Counted from the first letter of the stretch, positions 1-8,585 are shown. The stretch is 64,000 bases of DNA from Aeriscardovia sp. (GCA_017405305.1 JAFRAT010000017.1:33712-97711); one strand, 5' to 3'. Notes: generated from the sequence alone by a model not told the origin. Numbers and translations: made by a program.

Positions 1-1
1 T

Positions 2-1321
2 GCCATGCGCTGGTTCCTCATGAGCAGTCCGATCCTGCGCGGCGGCAACCTCATCGTCACCGAGAAAGCCATCCGCGACACGGTTCGCCGGACGCTGCTG
101 CCGCTGTGGAGCTCGTACTACTTCTTCACGCTGTACGCCAACGCCGCGAACGGGGGCAAGGGCCTCGGCGCCCGCCCGCTGCGCGCCGACGAAATCGACG
201 ACCTCGGCAACATGGACCGCTACATCCTCGCCAAGCTGCACCGCGTGGTGGACGCCATGCAGAGGGATCTTGACGGCTTTGCCATCTCCGACGCCTGCGC
301 CGAGGCAGACGCCTTCATCGACGCTTTGACGAACTGGTACATCCGCAACTCCCGCGGCCGCTTCTGGCACGAAGACGCGAATGCTTTCAACACGCTGTAC
401 ACCGTTCTGGAAGTCTTCTGCCGCGCCGTCGCGCCGCTGCTGCCGATGGAGGCGGAGACCATCTGGAAAGGCCTGACGGGCGGTGAGTCCGTGCACCTGA
501 CCGACTGGCCGTTCCTGGCCGGCGAGAAGAGCGGCGAGTCGACCGCCCTGGGCCTGGTCGTGCGCGACGACCCGAGCTTGCTGAACGCTATGGAAAAGGT
601 GCGCGACGTCGTCTCCACCGCGCTGTCCCTGCGCAAGGCACGCAAAATCCGCGTGCGCCAGCCGCTGCGCCGCCTCGCAGTCGTCGTGGACGACGTCGAA
701 GCCGTGTCCGCGTACGAGGACCTGCTGGCCCGCGAGCTGAACGTCAAGAGCATCGAGTTCTCCGCCGTTGCCGATGCCAAGGAGCATGGTCTGGAGTTGG
801 TGTCCCAGCTGAAGGTCAACGCCCGCGCCGCCGGCCCGCGCCTAGGCAAAGCCGTGCAGTTCGCCATACGCGGTGCCAAGTCCGGCGACTGGCGCGTGGA
901 AACCGACGGCACCGTGGTCGTGGCCTCTCCGAACGGCGACATCGCCTTGCAGGACGGCGAATACGAGCTGACCCGCTCTGTCGTCGAGGAGACAGGTGCG
1001 TCCGACGGGTCCGTCTCCGCGTCCGCGGCGCTGCCGTCGGGCGGTTTCGTGCTGCTGGACTTGGCCATGGACGACGAACTTGTCGCCGAAGGCTGGGCGC
1101 GCGATGCGATCCGCGTCATCCAGGACGCCCGCAAGGACGCCGGTCTCGATGTCTCCGACCACATCAGCCTGACGCTGACGGTCCCGGCGTCCGACGCTGT
1201 CGGCGTGACGGCCGCGAAGCGCTTCCGCGGACTCATCGCGTCCGAGACGTTGGCTGATGTCATGACGACCGAGATCTCCGCCGACATGACGGAATTGGGC
1301 GTGGAAGTCGCCAAGGCCTGA
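2..1321 (+). CDS. ileS: Isoleucyl-tRNA synthetase, C-terminal part (5' end outside window)
   Basis: The open frame runs in from the left edge, so this is the last 439 residues of a class I aminoacyl-tRNA synthetase of about 1,100 residues. The visible part begins at the end of the catalytic fold (WFLMSSPILRGGNL) and continues through the helical anticodon-binding domain (TLYTVLEVFCRAVAPLLPMEAETIWKGL) and the C-terminal domain (RKARKIRVRQPLRRL), which are characteristic of the long actinobacterial/eukaryote-type IleRS. The HIGH and KMSKS signatures lie upstream of the window. The enzyme charges tRNA-Ile and edits valine. A strong hairpin follows immediately after the stop codon. Confidence 0.95.
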   Translation, partial: AMRWFLMSSPILRGGNLIVTEKAIRDTVRRTLLPLWSSYYFFTLYANAANGGKGLGARPLRADEIDDLGNMDRYILAKLHRVVDAMQRDLDGFAISDACAEADAFIDALTNWYIRNSRGRFWHEDANAFNTLYTVLEVFCRAVAPLLPMEAETIWKGLTGGESVHLTDWPFLAGEKSGESTALGLVVRDDPSLLNAMEKVRDVVSTALSLRKARKIRVRQPLRRLAVVVDDVEAVSAYEDLLARELNVKSIEFSAVADAKEHGLELVSQLKVNARAAGPRLGKAVQFAIRGAKSGDWRVETDGTVVVASPNGDIALQDGEYELTRSVVEETGASDGSVSASAALPSGGFVLLDLAMDDELVAEGWARDAIRVIQDARKDAGLDVSDHISLTLTVPASDAVGVTAAKRFRGLIASETLADVMTTEISADMTELGVEVAKA

Positions 1322-1359
1322 CACGGACACGGGCGGGCTGCGACGCCCGTGTCCGTGTC
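1320..1359 (+). terminator. Perfect 16-bp inverted repeat at the ileS stop
   Basis: The arms 1320-1335 and 1344-1359 are perfectly complementary around an 8-nt loop and include the last base before the ileS stop. No U tract follows, so this is either a U-less intrinsic terminator or an mRNA 3' stabiliser. Confidence 0.7.
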
Positions 1360-1434
1360 CGCCTAGGTTGTATTCGGCCGCGGCGGGCGTGCCGCCGGTC
1401 CGGGCCTCGTTGAAAACGACGAGAACCGAAAAAC

Positions 1435-1482
1435 GATGAGGGGGTCTACACAGAGAAATCCGTGCAGACCCCCCCCTCATCG
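1435..1482. terminator. Bidirectional hairpin between ileS and the permease
   Basis: GATGAGGGGGTCT at 1435-1447 pairs with a C-rich arm (AGAC, C8, TCATC) at 1466-1482. The right arm contains a run of eight C. The hairpin lies between convergent genes and could stop transcription from both sides. Confidence 0.6.
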
Positions 1483-1532
1483 CGTCTTGCCAGGCGGAAC
1501 CGCCTGCGGGCACCGTGGAAAGCGGGTCCGAG

Positions 1533-1571
1533 GGGAACCGCTCGTCGGGAGACGGACCGACGGCGGTTCCC
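1533..1571 (-). terminator. Hairpin downstream of the permease gene
   Basis: GGGAACCGC at 1533-1541 is complementary to GCGGTTCCC at 1563-1571, directly beyond the 3' end of the minus-strand permease. A nested alternative stem pairs CTCGTCGGG (1541-1549) with CCCGACGAG (1569-1577), so two mutually exclusive folds are possible. Confidence 0.5.
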
Positions 1572-1578
1572 GACGAGA

Positions 1579-3336
1579 TCATTCCTCGGTAGCGGCCTTT
1601 GCGTCCTGGGCGAGAAGCGCGTCCTCGATCAGTTCCTTCGGCAGGCTATCCATGGTGTCGGTTATGGAGAAGCGGTGCTTGATCGGCATGCCCATGGAGT
1701 TCTGGTCGTAGGACAGGACCGTGGTGGACACGTTCGACAGCGACTTGCCCGGCTTCTTGAGACCTTCGATTTCCCATGTATACGGGGCGAACTTGTTCGC
1801 CGGGTCGACCCAATCCTTGTTCTTGGAGATCGCGGACAGGATAAACGGGATGGCCACGATGATGACGCAGAGCAGGATGATAACCGTCACATAGGTGACC
1901 GGCGAGCCGACCTCCTCGGCCACCTGGGCCGGCGGCCAGATCGCCATGACAATGCCGAAGATGCTGGTGGCGATGCCGGCGCCGGCGACGATCCAGGCGC
2001 CGGTCTTGCCGCCGGGCACGGAGAAGACGCGCGGACGGTTGGTCTGCGTGTACTTCATGCGCAGGAACGTGGCGAACATGAGAATGTAGTAAATGAGGTA
2101 GAGCACCGTCGTGGCCTGCGAGATCATAATGACGAAGCCTTCGACGTTCGGCATGAGTTCGAAGACGAAGGACAGGACTGTGAAAATGATGCACTGCAGG
2201 TACACCAGGCGCGCCGGCATGCCGTGCTTGTTCTTTGCCTGGAGCCACTTCGGCATGAAGCCGGCGCCGCCGGCCTGGCCGAACATGAGGGACGGGGCCG
2301 CGAACATGGCGATGTTGGCGGTGACGTTATTAAACATGCTGATGTAGACGATGACCAGGTAGAGCCATGGTGCGCCGATCGTGGCACCCAGGACCATGAA
2401 TACCTGGTTGAGCGAGTAGATGACGTTGATGCTGTCGTTCGGGACGACCATGGCGATGACGAGCGTGCCGACGATGAAGATGACGAGGCAGGCAAAGACC
2501 GTCAGAACGGTGGCAGTGACATAGCTGCGCTCCGGGTGCTTCATCTTGGCGACGTAGACGGCGTTATCGTCGATGCCGGCGTAGCCGAAGAACACGGTCG
2601 CGGCGAGCGAGAGAGTGGACATGCCCCAGGTGTTCGGGACGATGTCCTTCGGGTTGGTGCTCATGTAGATGTGGTGGCCTTGGGCGATGTAGACGATGCC
2701 GAGGACGATCATGAGCAGCAGCGGCAGGATGGTGCCGACGGTGACGCCGACAGCGACGATCTTGTCGAAGAACTTGACGCCCTTGTTGCAGATCCAGGCT
2801 TCGATCCAGAAGCTGATGATCCAGGCGATCATGATCCAGATGAATGCGGCCTGGCTGATGTACTTCGTCGGGTCCTCGGCGAAGTTGATGGCGTAGTTGA
2901 AGTTCGGTCCGAAGAACGCGATGGTCTCGGTGTAGGAGGCCGGCGTCTGGGCGAGGTTCAGAGCGTTCTGGATCCACAGGACGAAAACGCAGAGGACGGC
3001 CCAGGACCTGCCGATGCCTTCGCCGACCCAGCGGAAGATGCCGCCGGCCTCAGGCCAGCCGGTCGCCAGCTCGGCGGCGACCAGAGCAGTCGGGATGAAG
3101 AAGAGGATGGCTCCGGCGATGTAGAAGAAGACCGAGGAGAGGCCATAGAAGGCCATCTGCACGTCGTTGCCGATGCCGACCATCATCGAGATGTTCATGA
3201 AGGTCATGGCGAGGATGGAAACGTAGCGCTTCTTGAGGTTCGGATTCGCATGGAACCTGGCGTACGTGCCGTGGGTCGTGGTGACGATAGGGCCGTCCGA
3301 TGTGGGCGAGGACGGCTGGACAGCTGTTGTGTTCAT
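1579..3336 (-). CDS. GadC-like amino-acid antiporter (APC superfamily, glutamate:GABA antiporter family)
   Basis: The 585-residue polytopic membrane protein has about twelve hydrophobic segments after a short polar N-terminus and a roughly 70-residue cytoplasmic tail. The first membrane segments (MMVGIGNDVQMAFYGLSSVF, ELATGWPEAGGIFRWVGEGI) match the glutamate:GABA antiporter branch of the APC superfamily. Such proteins exchange an amino acid for its decarboxylated, more basic product across the membrane and so export protons. No decarboxylase gene is adjacent, so the substrate pair is not established. The start is set at 3336 because GGAGG lies 6 nt before this ATG; an in-frame ATG 39 nt upstream has no such site. 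A direct-repeat/palindrome array lies about 100 bp upstream of the start. Confidence 0.85.
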   Translation of the reverse strand: MNTTAVQPSSPTSDGPIVTTTHGTYARFHANPNLKKRYVSILAMTFMNISMMVGIGNDVQMAFYGLSSVFFYIAGAILFFIPTALVAAELATGWPEAGGIFRWVGEGIGRSWAVLCVFVLWIQNALNLAQTPASYTETIAFFGPNFNYAINFAEDPTKYISQAAFIWIMIAWIISFWIEAWICNKGVKFFDKIVAVGVTVGTILPLLLMIVLGIVYIAQGHHIYMSTNPKDIVPNTWGMSTLSLAATVFFGYAGIDDNAVYVAKMKHPERSYVTATVLTVFACLVIFIVGTLVIAMVVPNDSINVIYSLNQVFMVLGATIGAPWLYLVIVYISMFNNVTANIAMFAAPSLMFGQAGGAGFMPKWLQAKNKHGMPARLVYLQCIIFTVLSFVFELMPNVEGFVIMISQATTVLYLIYYILMFATFLRMKYTQTNRPRVFSVPGGKTGAWIVAGAGIATSIFGIVMAIWPPAQVAEEVGSPVTYVTVIILLCVIIVAIPFILSAISKNKDWVDPANKFAPYTWEIEGLKKPGKSLSNVSTTVLSYDQNSMGMPIKHRFSITDTMDSLPKELIEDALLAQDAKAATEE

Positions 3337-3420
3337 AGTATCCTCCATGGCTGTCGTCGGCGACAGCCTAACCACGCCACTCTATGACAAAAAGCTGTGC
3401 GTTCTAGATGTTTTCGCCGT

Positions 3421-3463
3421 GGAAACGTTGCCATTTTTTGATGGAAACGTTGCCATGGCAACG
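3421..3463. promoter_or_regulatory. Tandem 14-bp repeat ending in a 16-bp perfect palindrome
   Basis: GGAAACGTTGCCAT occurs at 3421-3434 and again at 3443-3456, 22 bp (two helical turns) apart. The second copy overlaps the perfect palindrome CGTTGCCATGGCAACG at 3448-3463. The array sits in the 370-bp interval between the divergent antiporter (start 3336) and TRIC (start 3707) genes and looks like an operator for a dimeric or tetrameric regulator, for example of the LacI type. I see no further gene in this interval. Confidence 0.55.
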
Positions 3464-3706
3464 GTTCTGCGCAAAGACCCCTTCGCGGAAGCCGGACGGG
3501 AAGGTGGAACGTCTACGGCTAATAATCCAGCGGCCTCCAGAAACGCAGCCGGACGGCGCTGCCGCTGGCTTCCGTATCCTGCCTGACACGCCCGGCCATC
3601 AGACGGATGCGCGCTTTGTAAACGAATAGTTGCGCCTCGGCGTGCCCGCCATCCGTCGGCGATAATGGGCGATGAGACACGCGGGGAACGACGGGAAGGG
3701 GAAAGG

Positions 3707-4669
3707 ATGTCACTGCTTCTTGCGGGAGCCGCCGTCGCGGCCGGCGCTCCGGTTCGCGCGCTCGCCGCGGCCCATCCGCCGCTGGCCGGCCTGGACTCGG
3801 CGCCGGTCCTGACCCTCGCGGCCCCGATCACGGAGGCGGCGCCGCTGCCGCTGGAAAGCAACTGGTTCTTCCTGGCGGTCGAATATCTGGCGACTTTCTT
3901 TTGCGGAACCATCGGCGGCATGGCGGCTTATCAGCATGGCTACGACTCTTTCGCCATCATGGTGGCTGCCTGGTTCACCGCCTTGGGAGGCGGCACCATC
4001 CGAGACGTGCTCATCGGCTGTTTCCCGCCGGTCAACCTCTCGAACTACTGGTACCTGGGCATCGCGCTGTTCTCAGGCGTCATTGTCATCATCTTCCATC
4101 CCGAGATGGAGAAAATGTACTGGACGACGACGGTGTTCGACGCCTTGGCCCTGGCTCTCTTCGCCGTCGACGGCACCACGAAGGGCATCGCCTACCATAT
4201 GCCCGCCATCACGGCCGTGTTTCTTGGCCTCATCACCGGCGTCGGCGGCGGCGTGTGCAGGGACATCATCATCAATGAGGTGCCGATGGTCATCAAGGAC
4301 CGGCATTTCTACGCCGTGCCCGCCCTGGGTGCCAGCGTGCTGACGGTCTTCGTGTGCAAGGCCTACATCCGCAACCTCATCAATTTCCCCGCCGAGATCA
4401 TCCTCGACCTCATCATTGTGACGCTGGTCGTGGCGGTAAGGCTGCTGTCCGTGAAATTCGACTGGGTCATGCCTGGCGCTGCCAAACGGACACGGGCGCT
4501 GACCTTGCACCGGTCGCGCTCCGGCATCCGCCACCACCATCCGAGCTACCGCAGCACGAGTGCCGGCCATCGCACCACGATCGACCGGTCGCGCACGGGG
4601 CGCGCGCACGTGCATCGCCGCCGTCGCCGCCGTTCGAAGAAAGACGGCGAGGAACAGCTGCTGAGGTAA
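3707..4669 (+). CDS. TRIC-family cation channel protein (YicG/UPF0126)
   Basis: The protein has 320 residues, a hydrophobic N-terminal segment and then two TRIC repeats of three membrane helices each. Both repeats carry the family signature (ALGGGTIRDVLIG and GVGGGVCRDIIIN). Prokaryotic TRIC proteins form trimeric monovalent cation channels; the physiological role in bacteria is not settled. The last 80 residues are a soluble, strongly basic tail rich in Arg and His (HRRRRRRSKK) not found in the core family. The start at 3707 is preceded by GGAAGGGGAAAGG; an upstream ATG at 3665 lacks a ribosome-binding site. Confidence 0.9.
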   Translation: MSLLLAGAAVAAGAPVRALAAAHPPLAGLDSAPVLTLAAPITEAAPLPLESNWFFLAVEYLATFFCGTIGGMAAYQHGYDSFAIMVAAWFTALGGGTIRDVLIGCFPPVNLSNYWYLGIALFSGVIVIIFHPEMEKMYWTTTVFDALALALFAVDGTTKGIAYHMPAITAVFLGLITGVGGGVCRDIIINEVPMVIKDRHFYAVPALGASVLTVFVCKAYIRNLINFPAEIILDLIIVTLVVAVRLLSVKFDWVMPGAAKRTRALTLHRSRSGIRHHHPSYRSTSAGHRTTIDRSRTGRAHVHRRRRRRSKKDGEEQLLR

Positions 4670-4692
4670 AAACGTTTTTCGGCGGCCCCGTT

Positions 4693-5352
4693 TTAGCGGG
4701 CAAAAATGCGCCCGCCGTCGCGCAGCAGGATGACGGCACAGAGCACTAGGATCCACAGGACGTCGCCCAGCAGGTCGAGGTTCGGCCGGTAGCAGTCGTC
4801 CAGATAGCGGCGCAGCCCGGCGAAGCGTCCGCCGGCGCGCGGAGCGTCCTGGATGACGACGGTGGCGTGCGTGATAGCCATGAACTGAATGGTGGTGGAG
4901 AACATCAGCGTCAGGCACCAGGGGCACAAGGCGTTGATGACGAACAGCTCCTGGCTCAGCAGCCAGTAGGAGTAGAGCAGCGCGGCTAGTCCGCCCCACC
5001 AGGTGGCGAGGGAGAACCAGCGCGGGAAGCGCGTGCGCGTCAGCCCCAGCACAGCGATGGTCACGAACACGGCTTCGAAGCAGATGCCGAAGAACGAATT
5101 GGGGAAGTGCATCCCGAACAGGTGGATGGGGTCGGCTTGCCAGCTGGCAGCCACGTCCGAGCAGGAGACGACGGCGTTGATGTCGCAGGACAGCGCGATG
5201 TCCGGCTTGGCCGCCATCTTGAGGGTATCGGATGAGAGACAGAACGAGACGACCAATGCCACGAGCGACATGACCAGCATGACGAGATAGACGGCGGTCG
5301 GCTGGTGCCTCCAGGATTCGCGCCAGTTGTTCCTCGTCGCCCTCGGATTCAT
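4693..5352 (-). CDS. Vitamin K epoxide reductase (VKOR) family membrane oxidoreductase
   Basis: The 219-residue protein has four to five membrane helices. It carries the first cysteine pair in SCDINAVVSCSDV, the conserved serine/threonine region, and the active-site CxxC in NALCPWCLTL. In actinobacteria VKOR homologues reoxidise periplasmic DsbA-like thiol oxidases and pass electrons to quinone, replacing DsbB. No DsbA partner is encoded in the window. The start at 5352 has GAGGAAGG about 6 nt upstream; the longer frame adds only an Arg-rich stretch. It is divergent from the PHP gene with a 66-bp spacer. Confidence 0.9.
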   Translation of the reverse strand: MNPRATRNNWRESWRHQPTAVYLVMLVMSLVALVVSFCLSSDTLKMAAKPDIALSCDINAVVSCSDVAASWQADPIHLFGMHFPNSFFGICFEAVFVTIAVLGLTRTRFPRWFSLATWWGGLAALLYSYWLLSQELFVINALCPWCLTLMFSTTIQFMAITHATVVIQDAPRAGGRFAGLRRYLDDCYRPNLDLLGDVLWILVLCAVILLRDGGRIFAR

Positions 5353-5418
5353 ATCATGCCTTCCTCGTGATCGCGCCGTGGCGCGCCTTGCTACGGACAC
5401 CAGCTTACGATAAGCCCT

Positions 5419-6291
5419 ATGGAAAAGACCTCAGGATGGGATTTGCACTGCCACACCGTTTTCTCGGATGGCACGCGCACGCCGCTGCAATTAGTGCAGG
5501 AAGCGCGCGAACGTGGTTTGGACGGCGCGGCGATTACCGACCATGACACCGCGGCTGGCTGGACAGAAGCTGCAAATGCCGCGCGTGAACTGGGGATGCC
5601 CTTGATCCGCGGCACCGAGATGAGCGCGCACTGGCCATTGGGCGGAAGGAAAATCTCCGTCCACGTGCTGGCCTGGCTATACGACCCCGATGGCCGTCGG
5701 CTGGCCGAGCTATTCGCCCGCACCCGCCAGCGACGTCTCGAGCGCGCCCGGATCATGGTGGCCAACCTCGCGCGGGATTATCCCATCAGCTGGGAGTCGG
5801 TATGCGACCAGGCTAAGGAAAGCGACGCGACGACCGTCGGACGGCCGCATATGGCGGACGCGCTCGTGGCCGCCGGCGTGTACCGCACGCGCGCGGACGC
5901 CTTTGACGGCGTTCTCAGCAAGCGCGGGCCGTACTACGTGCCGGTGGAGACGCCTACAGCGACGGAAGCCATCCGCGCCATCAAGGACGCCGGAGGAGTC
6001 GCGGCGCTAGCCCACGTTGGGTCGTTCGCGCGCAACCGCGTCATCCTGTCGGATGATCAGATCCGCGCGTGCGTCGATTGCGGGCTGGACGCGCTGGAGG
6101 TGCGCCACCGCGAGAACTCGCCGGAGCAGCGCACCCGTCTGACGGGGCTGGCGCGCCGGTGGGGGCTGCTGGTCACAGGCGGCTCGGACTGGCACGGTCG
6201 GGGCGGCAAACCGAACATGCTGGGCGAGAACAGCACGGACGCCGCCACTGTCAAGGAGATCGCGCGCCGCGGGGCTATTCCCGTCGTGTGA
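5419..6291 (+). CDS. PHP-domain metal-dependent phosphoesterase (YciV/TrpH-like)
   Basis: The 290-residue protein starts with the PHP signature: DLHCHTVFSDG (metal-binding His pair), ITDHDT, a conserved GTEMSA, and near the C-terminus GGSDWHG. This subgroup includes the E. coli YciV enzyme, which acts on 3',5'-bisphosphonucleotides and trims RNA 5' ends; the precise substrate here is inferred from family only. It is monocistronic, ends at a strong terminator, and has a compact length typical of the family. Confidence 0.88.
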   Translation: MEKTSGWDLHCHTVFSDGTRTPLQLVQEARERGLDGAAITDHDTAAGWTEAANAARELGMPLIRGTEMSAHWPLGGRKISVHVLAWLYDPDGRRLAELFARTRQRRLERARIMVANLARDYPISWESVCDQAKESDATTVGRPHMADALVAAGVYRTRADAFDGVLSKRGPYYVPVETPTATEAIRAIKDAGGVAALAHVGSFARNRVILSDDQIRACVDCGLDALEVRHRENSPEQRTRLTGLARRWGLLVTGGSDWHGRGGKPNMLGENSTDAATVKEIARRGAIPVV

Positions 6292-6296
6292 GAAAC

Positions 6297-6340
6297 GAAA
6301 AAGGTCCCGTGCCGGCGAACGCCAAGCGCGGGGCCTTCTT
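6297..6340 (+). terminator. Intrinsic terminator after the PHP gene
   Basis: AAGGTCCCGTGC (6301-6312) pairs, with two G-U wobbles, with GCGCGGGGCCTT (6326-6337). A-rich sequence precedes and TTCTTC follows. It separates the PHP gene from the convergent DUF3107 gene. Confidence 0.75.
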
Positions 6341-6360
6341 CATCCGGCCGACTGGCACGC

Positions 6361-6606
6361 TCACTGGTTGAGTGGGCCGAATCCCAGCGGCCGCGCCTTC
6401 TGCGCGCCGACGACGGCATAGCCAACGGCGGATCCCGGGATGAGGATGCGGCGGCCCTTTGCGTCGGTGAGCCGTGTGGTGGAACCGTTGGCGATGGCCT
6501 CATCGAGGTCGTCCATCACGCTATCGGCGGATTGCTCCGTGGTAAAGGTCAGGGGGCGTCCGACCTGCTTGATGCCGATTTCGACGTTGATTTCGCTGGT
6601 GTTCAC
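6361..6606 (-). CDS. DUF3107 family protein
   Basis: The 81-residue protein has the DUF3107 layout: an N-terminal strand with VEIGIKQVGRPL, a QSADSVMDDL helix, and LTDAKGRRILIPGSAVGYAVVG. The family is an actinobacterial hallmark of unknown function. Its ATG overlaps the stop codon of the upstream phosphotransferase-like gene by 4 nt (ATGA), so the two are translationally coupled. Confidence 0.9.
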   Translation of the reverse strand: MNTSEINVEIGIKQVGRPLTFTTEQSADSVMDDLDEAIANGSTTRLTDAKGRRILIPGSAVGYAVVGAQKARPLGFGPLNQ

Positions 6607-8534
6607 TTGTTCTCTCCATTCTTCGCGCTCTGGACGGTGGCTTGCAGGACCATCGTAGCCGGGTAGGCGGTTTCATCGCTGCCGTTTTCGCTGTCCGCAT
6701 GCGCGGTGACGATAGTCATGTGCCGGTCCTTTGCGGATTGCAGGGCCGCGGCCTGCGCCGCCGAAATCGAGTAGGTGTCGTTGGACGCCGCCGCAGGCTG
6801 GGGCGTCGTCGGCTGGACCGCGGACTGGCTCGTGGTCGGCTTGCGCAGCGGTTCGTCCGCGCCGCGTAGCCGTACGGAACCGGCGACGTGCACGTCCGCT
6901 CCGATGGACTGCCGCTGGCTGGCAGCGAAGGACGCGGCACTGAACAGAGCGGTGTCCAACTCGCTCATCGGCTTTGGATTGCCGTTCTCGTCCAGATTCG
7001 CCTTCTTCTCTTGCTCGGCCTGCAGATCGATGCCGTTGCGGTTGGCGATGGCGGCGCGCGCGACTGTCTGCAGCATGGCCGCGGCCAGGGCCGGGTCCTG
7101 CGGCCGTGCCGCAGGACCCGGCCGGGCGGAGGCGTTGAGCTGAGCGTCGTTCCGATCGGTAAAGCCGTCGGCGGCACTCTGGTCGCTCGCGGTCGCGGCC
7201 AGGCGCGCGCTGGCTTCGGCGGAACGCTCCGCAGACGCGGCGGCGTTATTGGCAGACGCGTTATCATCGAGGTCGTCGGTCTGGATGCCGGTGCTGCGCG
7301 CAGCGTCGACCACAACGCGCGCAGCGTCCTCGGCGGACGACGGCACGTCGGGGCGCGCGGGATCGAGCGTCGACACGATGCTCGTCACGGCCTCGGACGC
7401 AGCGTCACCGGTGCCGTCGCCCCAGCGGATGGATGGTCCGCCGAACTCCTGTTGGACTTGCTCGCGCATTCGCGGGGAGCCGGACTTGCCCAGCAGCGTG
7501 CCGACGGTCACCGTGGAGTTGGCGTCCTCCTTGGCGGCGTCCTCTTGGCTTGCGCGGGAGGCGTTGACGGAGTTGTCCGGCGTAACGGCGGTGACCGGAG
7601 TCAGGATGGAGGCGAGGTTCTCCACGCGGACGCGCGCCTCGTCGATCCAGACGCGGTCCATGGAGTCGAGGGAGCGAAGGAAGTCGGTGACGATGTTCAT
7701 CTGGCGCCACAGGCGGGCGCGCGGCACGATGCGCGAGTCCATATGCGAACCCATGACGCGGCCGTACTCCGACAAGACGGCGTCGCGCTGCACATCGGAG
7801 ATGGAGTCCTCGAACAGCCACGCAAAGTCGCGGGCCGGGTCGCTGATCTGCAGTCGCTCCCAGTTGCGGATGGCACTGACGCCAGAATCGAGGAACAGCA
7901 CGTCATTGGGCCGGTAATCGCCGTGCACGAGGCTCGCGCGGAAGTCCCACAACGCGTCGACAGTGATGAGCTGGTCCCAGCGGTTGAGGATGGAGCGCGG
8001 AATGTCGCGCTCGATGGTCAGATGGTCCATCCAGGCCTTCAACTCTTCGCGGATCGCCGAGCCGCTGAACGTCTGGTAGCCGGATTCCATGAGTTTGTCC
8101 GGCTTGAGACAGTGGATCTTGGCGATGGCCGCGCCCAGGGACGCGCACAGGGAGGTGTCCAGGGATTCGAACGGGCGCGGGAACCCTTCGAGCTGCAGGG
8201 TGATGAGGACTGTCTTTAGACCGTTATCCGTCTTGGCGTCGCCGGTGTGCACAGTCCTCTCGAGCTGGAAACCCAGCCGGCGCAGCAGCTCGCCGCTTGG
8301 ACGGATGGAGTTGGCAGCAGCGGCGCGTTTGCGCAGCAGCGCGCAGGCCTGTTCGTCTAGGCCAACGCTGATGTCGTAGGAGTCGCCGTTCTGGGTCAGA
8401 AGGATGCCGGTAACGATGTCCTTGCCCTCGTCCGTGCGCGGCAAATCGTCCGTCAGACTCACCGACACGATCGGCAAGTCGGGAGCAACGGCGGACGCGA
8501 GCGCAGCAAGGAAATAGGGACTCCGATTTTTCAC
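6603..8534 (-). CDS. Aminoglycoside-phosphotransferase-like protein, probably a pseudokinase
   Basis: The 643-residue protein has an N-terminal kinase-like (APH fold) domain to about residue 330 and then about 300 residues of Ala/Asp/Ser-rich low-complexity sequence. The catalytic-loop motif reads LVHGDYRPND (residue about 205), where the usual HGDxxxxN asparagine is Asp, and the metal-binding motif usually written IDWE reads IRNWERL (about 222). The proposed start is GTG at 8534 with a weak ribosome-binding site. It is divergent from the helicase gene and coupled to DUF3107 downstream. Substrate and activity are unknown. Confidence 0.75.
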   Translation of the reverse strand: MKNRSPYFLAALASAVAPDLPIVSVSLTDDLPRTDEGKDIVTGILLTQNGDSYDISVGLDEQACALLRKRAAAANSIRPSGELLRRLGFQLERTVHTGDAKTDNGLKTVLITLQLEGFPRPFESLDTSLCASLGAAIAKIHCLKPDKLMESGYQTFSGSAIREELKAWMDHLTIERDIPRSILNRWDQLITVDALWDFRASLVHGDYRPNDVLFLDSGVSAIRNWERLQISDPARDFAWLFEDSISDVQRDAVLSEYGRVMGSHMDSRIVPRARLWRQMNIVTDFLRSLDSMDRVWIDEARVRVENLASILTPVTAVTPDNSVNASRASQEDAAKEDANSTVTVGTLLGKSGSPRMREQVQQEFGGPSIRWGDGTGDAASEAVTSIVSTLDPARPDVPSSAEDAARVVVDAARSTGIQTDDLDDNASANNAAASAERSAEASARLAATASDQSAADGFTDRNDAQLNASARPGPAARPQDPALAAAMLQTVARAAIANRNGIDLQAEQEKKANLDENGNPKPMSELDTALFSAASFAASQRQSIGADVHVAGSVRLRGADEPLRKPTTSQSAVQPTTPQPAAASNDTYSISAAQAAALQSAKDRHMTIVTAHADSENGSDETAYPATMVLQATVQSAKNGENK

Positions 8535-8585
8535 ATTTCAACACTAATACAAACGAAGCGATGAAATCCTGGCATACGCGCAAAA

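Noticed and set aside
1462..3387. 641-codon plus-strand frame opposite the antiporter
   Set aside because: It is an antisense shadow: Asp/Arg/His-rich without any domain, whereas the other strand encodes a complete membrane protein.
6888..8219. 443-codon plus-strand frame opposite the phosphotransferase-like gene
   Set aside because: Low-complexity Gly/Val/Arg translation typical of antisense in high-GC DNA.
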